From Bacteroidales bacterium (GTDB lineage Bacteria > Bacteroidota > Bacteroidia > Bacteroidales > JAADJA01), in the NCBI GenBank assembly GCA_020052415.1, contig JAGVPB010000011.1:62001-126000 (forward strand): a DNA stretch of 64,000 nucleotides, written 5' to 3'. Made by a program: the position numbers and the translations under genes. Positions 1 through 8,380 of this stretch are shown here, piece by piece (the stretch's first letter is position 1; the number at the start of each line of letters is the position of its first letter). A model generated the notes under the pieces. It was not told where the DNA came from, made no database searches, and saw only the letters and a program-made list of their open reading frames with translations.

Positions 1-1762
1 TGGTGAGGATCACGACCACACAGATCATAATTAGTGAAGTAAGCAACAGGTTAATAATTCCCTGAACCTGAGTTTCAGCAACTACGGTCTGAGGAAGATA
101 AAGCCCAAAGATGTTTTGCCATCCGGCTGTAAGGGTAGTAATACCCACAAAAGCCATTGGAACAATTGTAACCCATGCATATTTCCCCTTTCCGTTATTA
201 ATGATGTAGGAAGTTCCAACAGCAAGAGCTATGGTTGCAAGTAATTGGTTGGCAGTGCCAAACATAGGCCAAAGGGTTGCCACGCTGCCGGTATAGATGA
301 AGTAACCCCAGGCAAATACGATCAGAAAGCTGGTGATGAGGTTGCCGATAAGCCAATCTGTTTTAGCGAAAGGTTTTATGAATTTCCCGAAGAACTCCTG
401 CAGTAAGAAACGTGCAATCCTCGTTCCCGCATCAATGGTGGTAAGGATAAACAATGCTTCGAACATGATGGCGAAGTGGTACCAGTAGGACATTAAACCT
501 CTTAATCCGGGGATGGAAGAAAATATCTGAGCCATGCCAACGGCAAGTGAAACGGCTCCGCCAGTGCGGCCTGCAATCTCTTCACCAACCTCTGCAGATA
601 ATTCCGGTAAATTTGATTCGGTAAATCCCATCGCTCTAAGTTCAGGCAGGATCTGAGCGAACTTTTCGGGAGATACATTGATCTGGAAATAGTCGAGCGG
701 AAACAGGCTTGATGCTGCAATCAAAGCTAAAATGCTGACAATACCCTCGGCTAACATGGATCCGACAGCAACCGTTTTGATGTGCGATTCCTTTGAAATC
801 ATTTTGGGTGTAGTCCCAGAACTCACCAGTGCATGAAATCCTGAAATGGCTCCACAAGCAATGGTTATAAAAAGATATGGAAACAATGTGCCGGGAATGA
901 CCGGTCCATTTCCATGAATGAATTTGGTAAAAGCGGGCATTTCCATGTTGGGTGCAACGATGATAATTCCAACAGCCAGCATGAAAACAACCGATAATTT
1001 CATGATCGAGCTCAGGTAATCCCTGGGAGCTAAAAGCAACCAAACCGGCAGAACAGATGCGAAGAAACCATAACCTGCAAGAAGAAGGGTGAGGGTCTTT
1101 TTATCGAATGTAAACCACGAGGCAAAAGGCGAATCCGGAATATACCTGCCATAAATTACGGCGAGGGTCAATAATATTACACCCATTATAGTAGCTTCTA
1201 TCGTTTTACCCTTGCGGATGATGAACATCCAAACACCCATAAAAAGTGCAATCGGAATAGTGGCTGCTATGGTAAAGGTTCCCCATGAGCTTTCAGCTAA
1301 GGCATTAACCACCACCAATCCCAGTCCGGCCATTGCAATTACAATGATGATCAGGGTGGCAACAGAAGTGGTCATTCCGCTGACTTTATTAATTTCAGTC
1401 CTTGCGATTTCAGCCAGTGATTTGCCATCATGGCGAATCGAAGCGAGAAGAATGACATAATCATGAACAGCTCCGGCCATCACAGCTCCCACCAGCATCC
1501 ATAGAAAGCCGGGGAAATAACCGAATTGAGCCGCCAAAACAGGTCCGACAAGTGGCCCCGCACCGGCAATGGCAGCAAAATGGTGTCCAAAGAGGATCCA
1601 TTTTTTCATGGGATGGTAATTCTGCTTGTCGTACAACCGGTTTGCCGGTGTCACCAGCGAATCGTTGATCACGGCAACTTTAGCTGCAATAAATCCGAAA
1701 TAAAAGCGGTATGCCAGAACAAATATGGCGATTGCACCAACCAATAGGGGCATTGCATTCAT
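1..1762 (-). CDS. cstA: Carbon starvation protein CstA, pyruvate/peptide transporter (3' end outside window)
   Basis: Reading the complement from an ATG at 1760-1762 gives one open frame that runs off the left edge, so the C-terminus is missing. The start is [19 protein letters not shown], followed by the family signature [18 protein letters not shown] and then repeated hydrophobic helices ([42 protein letters not shown]). These match CstA/BtsT-family inner-membrane transporters, which take up peptides or pyruvate during carbon limitation. About 587 residues are visible, close to the usual 600-700. It is a single gene here, transcribed away from the cytochrome operon with 78 bp upstream. No clear promoter or ribosome binding site was found. 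Confidence 0.93.
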   Translation of the reverse strand, partial: MNAMPLLVGAIAIFVLAYRFYFGFIAAKVAVINDSLVTPANRLYDKQNYHPMKKWILFGHHFAAIAGAGPLVGPVLAAQFGYFPGFLWMLVGAVMAGAVHDYVILLASIRHDGKSLAEIARTEINKVSGMTTSVATLIIIVIAMAGLGLVVVNALAESSWGTFTIAATIPIALFMGVWMFIIRKGKTIEATIMGVILLTLAVIYGRYIPDSPFASWFTFDKKTLTLLLAGYGFFASVLPVWLLLAPRDYLSSIMKLSVVFMLAVGIIIVAPNMEMPAFTKFIHGNGPVIPGTLFPYLFITIACGAISGFHALVSSGTTPKMISKESHIKTVAVGSMLAEGIVSILALIAASSLFPLDYFQINVSPEKFAQILPELRAMGFTESNLPELSAEVGEEIAGRTGGAVSLAVGMAQIFSSIPGLRGLMSYWYHFAIMFEALFILTTIDAGTRIARFLLQEFFGKFIKPFAKTDWLIGNLITSFLIVFAWGYFIYTGSVATLWPMFGTANQLLATIALAVGTSYIINNGKGKYAWVTIVPMAFVGITTLTAGWQNIFGLYLPQTVVAETQVQGIINLLLTSLIMICVVVILT

Positions 1763-1840
1763 AATATCAGCATTATTTCTTTCACAAAGTAAAACAGAAT
1801 ATTCAAACAGGACAACGAAATTTTATGAAAAAAGACTGTA

Positions 1841-2986
1841 TTACTCAGGAAAGTCAGATGGAGATTCAAATGCAGGATTATGAATAAAAGAGGTATCTGA
1901 TAAGGTTAAAAGGAAAGCCTTCAAATCTTGTTTTTCCTGTATGGTAAGTTGAACTCCTCCCTGGGCTATGTGATGCATCAAAGGATCAATGTACGGCGAC
2001 CAGAGCAGTTGATGGCTGTAAAATTCAATGACTTCATCAAGAGTGGCAAACCTGCCGTCGTGCATGTAGGGAGCCGTAAATTCGATATTTCTGAGAGTGG
2101 TCGCTTTATATGCTCCTTTATTCATAGGATCACCTGTTATGGAATAACGGTCATTTGGATCGGAGAAAATGGAGTCTTTGCCGTTGTTATAAAACAAATG
2201 GGTAGTAAAAAGCGGATTGCCTGAGCCACCGTGACAGTGAAAACAATCAGCGCCTTCCTCCGTAGTGAAAAGAACAAAACCATTCAATTCCGAATCGTTG
2301 AGCTGGACTTCACCGCGAAGATATTTGTCGAATTTCGAATCAGCAGTGATTAACGTACGAATGAACTGTGCTATCGCCTTTCCGATCCTGTCAGTCGTCA
2401 CTTCCTCCGAACCAAATGCTTTCCTGAACATTTCAGTATAACCAGGTATATTCTTAAAAATTTCGGTGACTTTAGCAGTATCAGAATACATTTCATGCGG
2501 CGCAACTATGGCCATCCAGGTAAGATCTTCAAGTTGTCGTTTGGCAGGGTCGGGATTGTTTTCACTGATTTTTCCATTCCACAAATAACCGCTGCTATTC
2601 CAAACCAGATTTATCATAGGCAGCATAACGTGAGGTGTTGGAATTCCTGTGATACCATGAGGATGTCCTCCAATAAATTCCGGATGATTGATACCGCATT
2701 CAAATGAGTTTTCCTGCAGGTGACAGGTGCAGCACGACATCAGTGAATCTTCCTGCAGCCGTCCTGACATCCTTCCGTCATAAAACAAATATCTCCCCAA
2801 TTCAATACCTTCGACAGTCATCGGATTATCGGAAGGAATATTAAGGATGGTAGGAAAGCCGGGAGGTATTTGAATGGTATAGGGTGTGGGTTTAAAAAGC
2901 GGGATCAAATCCGTATCAGGATTGCGTGAACATGACGAAATCAAAATCAATAAAATGAATGCCGGATAAAAAAAATAATTTTTCAT
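1841..2986 (-). CDS. Dihaem cytochrome c peroxidase / MauG-MbnH-like lipoprotein
   Basis: This is a secreted dihaem protein of the cytochrome c peroxidase/MauG family. It has two CxxCH haem-attachment motifs at residues 85-89 (CCTCH) and 248-252 (CFHCH), and the typical GRYLFYDGRMS and KGAYKATTLRNIEFTAPYMH segments. The N-terminus MKNYFFYPAFILLILISSC is a lipoprotein signal with the lipobox cysteine at residue 19. The ATG at 2986 is preferred over one nine codons upstream because it gives this clean signal and overlaps the preceding stop codon (ATGA). It is last in a three-gene operon with a DUF5011-like lipoprotein and an MbnP-like protein. MbnH-type dihaem enzymes are known partners of MbnP, so a maturase role is as plausible as peroxide detoxification. 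Confidence 0.88.
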   Translation of the reverse strand: MKNYFFYPAFILLILISSCSRNPDTDLIPLFKPTPYTIQIPPGFPTILNIPSDNPMTVEGIELGRYLFYDGRMSGRLQEDSLMSCCTCHLQENSFECGINHPEFIGGHPHGITGIPTPHVMLPMINLVWNSSGYLWNGKISENNPDPAKRQLEDLTWMAIVAPHEMYSDTAKVTEIFKNIPGYTEMFRKAFGSEEVTTDRIGKAIAQFIRTLITADSKFDKYLRGEVQLNDSELNGFVLFTTEEGADCFHCHGGSGNPLFTTHLFYNNGKDSIFSDPNDRYSITGDPMNKGAYKATTLRNIEFTAPYMHDGRFATLDEVIEFYSHQLLWSPYIDPLMHHIAQGGVQLTIQEKQDLKAFLLTLSDTSFIHNPAFESPSDFPE

Positions 2987-3630
2987 TTCATCCTGTTGAT
3001 CTCTGCGTTCCAAAACTCTTTAATACTGTCGTTTTTCAGTTGGTAATCAAGGAACATCAAGGTATCATTAATGGTGCCGCTGCCCTGAACCGAAACCGCT
3101 GAAAGTGAATCCGCAATTAACTGGTAAGGCAGAAGAAGCAGGGAATCATTGAAATCAACAAATACCTCCCGGCCGGTATCGCAGGCAAAACCGCTGAATA
3201 CAAGCCGTTTATTTAGGAATGAATCAACTGCAACCATGATGTTATAGTTACACATGTTATTTCCGGTAAAGATTTCAGTTTCTGTAATATTGTACTGCGA
3301 GGAATAAATATAACCTTCGTTGTAAATAGATACATGCCTTGTGACCGGGATTGCTTCATTCCCTGCCTGGTCAACCACGTGATAGATCACAGTGTACTCT
3401 CCTATTTTATTTACATTCACCGAGTTTTCGATGTAGATATTTTTGGTAATATTACCATCGGTTTCGTCAATAGCTTCAGCACCGTCATCATTGTAAACAT
3501 TGTTAAGGATATGATTAACCGATTCGGCGCCTGTAAGTGTAAGAACAGGAGGAAGATCATCATTTTCCTTACATCCGGATATTGATATTGACAGAACTAA
3601 AATACTCAATATAAAGCAAACAATTTTCAT
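2983..3630 (-). CDS. Lipoprotein with DUF5011-like Ig domain
   Basis: About 215 residues. The signal peptide MKIVCFILSILVLSISISGC ends in a lipobox cysteine, and the ATG that directly precedes it (five codons inside the longest frame) is taken as the start. Residues ~30-105 resemble the DUF5011/HYR Ig-like fold: PPVLTLTGAESVNHILNN, then DETDGNITKNI, GEYTVIYHVVDQAGNEA and a closing TRHVSIY strand. Such domains are surface-exposed binding or spacer modules. The C-terminal half matches no family I recognise. The gene overlaps the downstream dihaem peroxidase by 4 bp and begins just after the MbnP-like gene, so the three are probably co-transcribed. Its role in that operon is unknown. Confidence 0.75.
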   Translation of the reverse strand: MKIVCFILSILVLSISISGCKENDDLPPVLTLTGAESVNHILNNVYNDDGAEAIDETDGNITKNIYIENSVNVNKIGEYTVIYHVVDQAGNEAIPVTRHVSIYNEGYIYSSQYNITETEIFTGNNMCNYNIMVAVDSFLNKRLVFSGFACDTGREVFVDFNDSLLLLPYQLIADSLSAVSVQGSGTINDTLMFLDYQLKNDSIKEFWNAEINRMK

Positions 3631-3637
3631 TTTAAGT

Positions 3638-4522
3638 TTATTCAATTAGAGCCGAAAATACATTGTGTCCGTTTTCTGTTAATTGCTGCATTGCTTCCTG
3701 GTTTTGCATGGTATAGCTTCCCCAAACATTGAAATCATAATCATGAGGATCCGTAAACCATTCGTCCACACTCATGGTAAGAGTAATTTCAGTTTTCTGT
3801 CCCTTAGTTATTGTAAAATCAGAACCCGGCAAAGATACACGGAAATCATTATGTATAAAATCCGTAATCGAATCGGGATAGCTGTAATATATCTGCCCGA
3901 TACCGAGGTGGCAGTTGAAGGGAGTGGTAACTGTGGTTTGGCCGGGTTCGAGCCATTTACCGTTCAGCTTCATATAGTGATACCCTCCTCCCAGAGATTC
4001 AGGCCAGAACATATAACTCTCCGGGGGATTAACAAACATACCGGATAAATTTTTTTCTTCGGATATACCGAAAGTAAACGAAACAGAATCGTAATAGCCT
4101 GCCGGAATCTTTTCAAACACCTCCCATGTCCGGGTTTCCTGAATATCAGTGTCAACGTAATGAATTTCCTTTTGGTCATCAATCATGAAGGTCGAACCAT
4201 CCGGTTTGTATAGTGTGACATCCGAAATAAAATATTGAATCTCGCTTACAAGGTAAGTATTCCCGGTAGCATTGGTATATAAAAGCGTGTCGAATGCGAG
4301 AGGATTTCCCTGAATGCAATGCCTGAATGTAAAAACAAGATTCCAGGTATTATCCTCTTCCGGTTCATTACTATTATCACAGCCGGTTCCAATAAATACG
4401 GAAAGCAATACAACGATAATGGTTCGATAAATGTCAACTTTATGTCCTTTTAAAGAATGGAATCCTTCACTGCGTTCGCAATGACCATCAACAATTTGGA
4501 CTTTTCGGAGTGAGCTCACCAT
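3638..4522 (-). CDS. MbnP-family (copper-binding-like) lipoprotein
   Basis: The body resembles the MbnP family: a first strand WNLVFTFRHCIQGNPLAFDT, the characteristic SEIQYFISDVTLYKPDG segment, GYYDSVSFTFGI, and MFWPESLGGGYHYMKLNGKW, where family members have a conserved Trp/His-rich patch. A hydrophobic stretch followed by GTGCDNS is a lipoprotein signal. The start is uncertain: the ATG at 4522 adds about 28 residues that are encoded by a dispersed repeat-like sequence, and no ATG lies between that and the signal peptide, so a non-ATG start near 4440 or a disrupted 5' end is possible. MbnP binds copper, and a tryptophan in it is oxidised by its dihaem partner. A dihaem enzyme is encoded two genes downstream. 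Confidence 0.72.
   Translation of the reverse strand: MVSSLRKVQIVDGHCERSEGFHSLKGHKVDIYRTIIVVLLSVFIGTGCDNSNEPEEDNTWNLVFTFRHCIQGNPLAFDTLLYTNATGNTYLVSEIQYFISDVTLYKPDGSTFMIDDQKEIHYVDTDIQETRTWEVFEKIPAGYYDSVSFTFGISEEKNLSGMFVNPPESYMFWPESLGGGYHYMKLNGKWLEPGQTTVTTPFNCHLGIGQIYYSYPDSITDFIHNDFRVSLPGSDFTITKGQKTEITLTMSVDEWFTDPHDYDFNVWGSYTMQNQEAMQQLTENGHNVFSALIE
4459..4489. repeat. Dispersed repeat-like element (GTCATTGCGAACGCAGTGAAGG type)
   Basis: The complement reads GATGGTCATTGCGAACGCAG and continues TGAAGGATTCC. This resembles the short GTCATTGCGA-type intergenic elements common in many bacterial genomes. Only one copy is visible in this window. It lies exactly where the 5' end of the MbnP-like gene would be and inflates that reading frame. 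Confidence 0.4.
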
Positions 4523-4617
4523 TTGTTATAAAAAATTCCAACAAAATTATTATTTATTGTATCCTTTTGGTCAAAATTCAGTATAAAAGGATTACTTTAC
4601 AATCTAATATCTGCTGT

Positions 4618-4845
4618 ATGATGATTTATCTGCGTAATCTGTTGCTTATCCTGATCTTATTTTTTTCTCTCAATATAAGTTCATTCGGCGATGCACCACC
4701 CGATCCAGGTGGCGGGCCGGGAGGCGGAGCCGGCCCTGTTGGGGGCGGAGCGCCATTAGGCGGCGGATTACTGTTTCTGCTGACTATGAGCTTTGGCCTT
4801 GGTATCAAAAAAATTTACCTTGCAAGGAAAAAGCTGACAGAATAG
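4618..4845 (+). CDS. Small secreted protein with Pro/Gly-rich linker and C-terminal sorting-like tail
   Basis: From the ATG at 4618 (a second ATG follows at 4621) the product is about 75 residues: MMIYLRNLLLILILFFSL is a signal peptide, followed by GDAPPDPGGGPGGGAGPVG, then GGGLLFLLTMSFGLGIKK and a basic end. Bacteroidota encode many tiny proteins of this form, with a DPGG/GGGL motif, one hydrophobic helix and a KK-rich tail. They resemble the short C-terminal anchor/sorting tails described as PID-CTERM-like. The longer frame back to 4510 has no sensible signal peptide and is rejected. The gene diverges from the MbnP-like operon and stands alone. Its function is unknown. Confidence 0.6.
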   Translation: MMIYLRNLLLILILFFSLNISSFGDAPPDPGGGPGGGAGPVGGGAPLGGGLLFLLTMSFGLGIKKIYLARKKLTE

Positions 4846-5035
4846 ATTTCTTCAACCAAATATAATTTCTTAAAGTCTTTTTTTCATTTTATTCAAGAAG
4901 ACCTTCCTGCTGAAAGAATTAAAGCCATTCCATTCTTTCCTCTTTTCCATCTGGTTCTTTATTTAAGAGAGTTTCAATTATTGTTAATTTTATTTAAACC
5001 GTCAAGTAATCATACCGGTATGTGGATATAATATA

Positions 5036-5043
5036 TATTTTTG
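5036..5043 (+). promoter_or_regulatory. Bacteroidota-type -7 box for the glycogen operon
   Basis: TATTTTTG fits the TAnnTTTG -7 consensus of the Bacteroidota primary sigma factor and lies 30 bp before the debranching-enzyme start. A convincing -33 TTTG at 19-21 bp spacing is not seen. Confidence 0.4.
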
Positions 5044-5073
5044 TAACTACAATTAATTTTAGCATTCCGGTTT

Positions 5074-7017
5074 ATGAGCTATATCAAATTTGATAAAAAG
5101 CAATTGGTTAATCTTGAGTCGTCACTTCAAAAAGAACTTTTACGTTCGAACAGGGCCGGCTCATACCTGAGTACGACTGTTATCGGTTGCAACACGCGAA
5201 AATATCATGGACTGCTTGTCAGTTTACAGCCTCAGATCAATAACCAGCACCACGTAATATTATCCTCTCTTGATGAATCTGTTGTCCAGGAGGAGGCTCA
5301 ATTTGGACTGGGAATACACAAATATAAAGATGATGTGTTTGAACCGGGAGGGCATAAATATCTCAGTCAGTTCGAATCGGACCCTATCCCTAAAATAACT
5401 TATTGTGTCGGCGGTCTTACACTATCCAAGGAAAGAATATTTGTGGAGAATGAAGACAGGATACTGATCCGGTATTCCCTGGTGACTGCCCAGTTACCTG
5501 CGATATTAAGGTTTAAACCTTTCCTTGCGTTCCGAAGCGTGCATGCCCTGAGTAAGGCGAATTCCTTTGCAGATACCTCCTTTACCAATGTGGAAAACGG
5601 AATCCGAATTAAACTTTATGACCCATACCTGCCATTGTATATGCAGTTTTCGAAAAAAGTGGAATATGTACATGATCCCCAATGGTATTACGGAATTGAA
5701 TATATCAAGGAAAAATCGAGGGGCTACGATTGTTGTGAAGATCTTTTAGTACCGGGAAGTTTTGAGGTGGTAATTGAAAAAGGTGAAAGTGTTGTTTTTG
5801 CTGCAGGATTTGACAAGATTTTACCTGGGAAGTTAAAGCCCTTATTTAACAAAGAAGCTGACCGGAGGATTCCGCGTGATAATTATAAACATTGCCTTTT
5901 AAATGCAGCTCTGCAATTTTTTGTTCATAAAAAGGACAAAATTGATCTGATAGCCGGTTACCACTGGTTTGATAAAAGCGGCAGAGATACTTTTATTGCT
6001 TTACCCGGTCTCACGCTTACCCAAAATGATACTGAAACTTTTATGAGTGTCGTTGATACTATTATCGGGGAGATGAATGGGCCCTTTTTCCCAAACAGCA
6101 GAATTGAAAACGAATTTATTTACAATTCCGTAGATGCACCCCTATTGTTTTTCTGGGCTTTGCAGCAGTATGTGTTTTTTACGAATGATCAAAAAATCAT
6201 TTGGGAAAAATATAAGAAAGTCATGGGAATGATACTCGATAGCTTCAGAAAAGGGACCCTTTTCAATGTTCACATGCAGGACAACGGCCTACTGTATGCC
6301 GGCAATGAAAATGATTCGCTTACCTGGATGAACGTGAGGTTCGACAACAAACCTTTTATCTACAGACACGGACTGGCAGTAGAGGTTAATGCTTTGTGGT
6401 ATAATGCTATTTGCTTTTATACTGAGCTGGCGAAAACATTTAAGGATGAAGCGATTGTTTCGGAATGGAAGCCTGTGATCAAACAAATTGAAGATTGTTT
6501 TACAAGTACTTTTTGGAATGAGGAGTTGGGTTATCTCGCAGATGTTGTTCGTGTTGATTTTAAGGATTACAGCGTTCGGCCCAATCAGGTTTTTGCTTCT
6601 TCACTGGAATATAGTCCGGTTAACGATGATATAAGGCACCGGATACTGCAGGTTATAAAAAGGGAGTTGCTGACCCCGAGAGGGCTCCGGACTTTATCAC
6701 CCAATGATCCGAATTACAAGGGAATATACCAGGGAGATATCACTGCGAGAGATACGGCTTACCATCAGGGATCGGTCTTTCCCTGGCTGCTCGGAGCATT
6801 TGCAGAAGGTTATCTCAGAATACATGGTAAGGGAGGATTGAATTTTATAAAGAAGCTATATAAAGGATTTGAAGAAGAAATGTGGGAGGAAGGAATAGGT
6901 ACAATTTCTGAGTTGTACTATGGCGATCCGCCGCACAAGGGTAAGGGAGCAATTTCGCAGGCATGGAGCGTTGCGGAATTACTTAGAATAGAATATTTGA
7001 TAAATAAATATGAATAA
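5074..7017 (+). CDS. Glycogen debranching enzyme (amylo-alpha-1,6-glucosidase, GH133-like)
   Basis: A cytoplasmic enzyme of 647 residues that removes alpha-1,6 branches during glycogen turnover. The N-terminal domain (about 15-260) has the GDE_N_bis features SNRAGSYLSTTVIGCNTRKYHGLL (here in two parts, SNRAGSYLSTTV and GCNTRKYHGLL). The C-terminal (alpha/alpha)6 domain (about 270-645) has AGYHWFDKSGRDTFIALPGL, SLTWMNVRFD, RPNQVFASSLEYSP, YHQGSVFPWLLGAFAEGY and GAISQAWSVAELLR. Length and motifs match the archaeal/Bacteroidota debranching family. It is the first gene of a three-gene operon, with 15 bp to the glycogen synthase-like gene. Confidence 0.93.
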   Translation: MSYIKFDKKQLVNLESSLQKELLRSNRAGSYLSTTVIGCNTRKYHGLLVSLQPQINNQHHVILSSLDESVVQEEAQFGLGIHKYKDDVFEPGGHKYLSQFESDPIPKITYCVGGLTLSKERIFVENEDRILIRYSLVTAQLPAILRFKPFLAFRSVHALSKANSFADTSFTNVENGIRIKLYDPYLPLYMQFSKKVEYVHDPQWYYGIEYIKEKSRGYDCCEDLLVPGSFEVVIEKGESVVFAAGFDKILPGKLKPLFNKEADRRIPRDNYKHCLLNAALQFFVHKKDKIDLIAGYHWFDKSGRDTFIALPGLTLTQNDTETFMSVVDTIIGEMNGPFFPNSRIENEFIYNSVDAPLLFFWALQQYVFFTNDQKIIWEKYKKVMGMILDSFRKGTLFNVHMQDNGLLYAGNENDSLTWMNVRFDNKPFIYRHGLAVEVNALWYNAICFYTELAKTFKDEAIVSEWKPVIKQIEDCFTSTFWNEELGYLADVVRVDFKDYSVRPNQVFASSLEYSPVNDDIRHRILQVIKRELLTPRGLRTLSPNDPNYKGIYQGDITARDTAYHQGSVFPWLLGAFAEGYLRIHGKGGLNFIKKLYKGFEEEMWEEGIGTISELYYGDPPHKGKGAISQAWSVAELLRIEYLINKYE

Positions 7018-7032
7018 AATACCACAACAGGC

Positions 7033-8316
7033 ATGAAAGTATTAATGTTCGGGTGGGAATTTCCGCCGCATATCACAGGAGGGCTTGGGACAGCCTGCTA
7101 TGGTATGACGAAAGGACTTCTTAAGCAAGGGGCCGAGGTATTGTTCGTGGTTCCGAAAGCCTATGGAGACGAGGATCAGCGGGCAGTAAGGCTGATCAAT
7201 GCCAGTGATGTGGATTTGAATTTCAGTCAGCCTGAATTTAGAAAAATCATTAAAAATTTTACCTACCTTGAAGTCGGATCAAACCTTGTCCCATATCTCG
7301 ATCCCAAAGAATTTAAAAAGCTAATAAACGAAACAAAAGTCGAAAAGGAAACAAGGAAAAAATCAGTTTATTCCAGGAAATTTGAATTTTCCGGAAAATA
7401 TGGAATGAATTTATTGGAGGAGGTATCGCGCTATGCACTCATCGGTGGTATCGTCGCATCACAGTTTGATTTTGATGTCATTCACGCTCATGACTGGCTG
7501 ACATACTATGCAGGAATTGCGGCCAAAAGAGTCAGCGGAAAGCCTCTCGTTGTGCATATCCATGCCACCGAGTTCGACAGAACCGGAGATCGGGTGAATT
7601 CAAATATATATAATATTGAAAAAGCCGGCATGAAGGCCGCCGACCGTGTTATCGCCGTAAGTAACCTTACCCGCAAAATTGTCATCGAGAAATATGGAAT
7701 TGATGAAGCAAAAGTTTTTACGGTTCATAATGCAATTGAACCCGTGGAAAAGTTCGATTCCATTGATGTGAACAGGGCTCTGAAAGAAAAAGTCGTAACT
7801 TTTTTAGGGAGGATCACTTTTCAGAAAGGGCCTGAATATTTTATTGAAGTAGCACATAAAGTTTTGCAGAAAGACAGGAATGTCAGGTTTGTCATGGCCG
7901 GGTCGGGAGACATGTTAAATACAATGATCCGGCGAGTGGCACAGCTTAAGATCGCTGACAGGTTTCATTTTACCGGATTTTTACAGGGAGAAGCTGTTGA
8001 CAGGATGTTTGCATTAAGTGATGTATTTGTCATGCCGTCGGTTTCCGAGCCTTTCGGATTGGTACCTTTGGAAGCCATGCGAACCAATGTTCCTGTTATC
8101 GTTTCGAAACAATCAGGAGTCGCCGAAGTATTGAAATATGCCATTAAAGTTGATTTTTGGGATGTTGAAGGAATGGCTGATGCGATATGGGGTATTCTGC
8201 ATTACGAAGCATTATCCAAAATTTTTATAAAGTACGGAAAGGACGAAGTTAACAACCTGAAATGGGAAAATGCCGCAATAAAAATTATGAATGTGTACAG
8301 GAATGCGGTAAACTGA
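7033..8316 (+). CDS. GT4 glycosyltransferase, glycogen/starch synthase-like
   Basis: 427 residues with a GT-B fold. The N-terminal Rossmann domain opens with MKVLMFGWEFPPHITGGLG, carrying the GGLG nucleotide-sugar/acceptor loop. The C-terminal domain (about 230-420) has LGRITFQKGPEYFIEVA and the EX7E motif SEPFGLVPLEAM with glutamates 339 and 347. In Bacteroidota this GT4 protein replaces the classical GT5 GlgA in a conserved debranching enzyme-GT4-GH57 operon, so glycogen chain elongation from a nucleotide glucose is the likely job. The gene lies 15 bp after the debranching enzyme and 64 bp before the GH57 gene. Confidence 0.9.
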   Translation: MKVLMFGWEFPPHITGGLGTACYGMTKGLLKQGAEVLFVVPKAYGDEDQRAVRLINASDVDLNFSQPEFRKIIKNFTYLEVGSNLVPYLDPKEFKKLINETKVEKETRKKSVYSRKFEFSGKYGMNLLEEVSRYALIGGIVASQFDFDVIHAHDWLTYYAGIAAKRVSGKPLVVHIHATEFDRTGDRVNSNIYNIEKAGMKAADRVIAVSNLTRKIVIEKYGIDEAKVFTVHNAIEPVEKFDSIDVNRALKEKVVTFLGRITFQKGPEYFIEVAHKVLQKDRNVRFVMAGSGDMLNTMIRRVAQLKIADRFHFTGFLQGEAVDRMFALSDVFVMPSVSEPFGLVPLEAMRTNVPVIVSKQSGVAEVLKYAIKVDFWDVEGMADAIWGILHYEALSKIFIKYGKDEVNNLKWENAAIKIMNVYRNAVN

Positions 8317-8380
8317 TCCTTAATGCGGATCGGGATAAATAATTGTCAGGAGAATTTTTGAATCAGAAAATAGAGAAATT

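Noticed and set aside
642-1043. Complement frames over the first 1.7 kb as separate genes
   Set aside because: They are alternate frames of cstA, whose true frame is open across the entire region and leaves the window.
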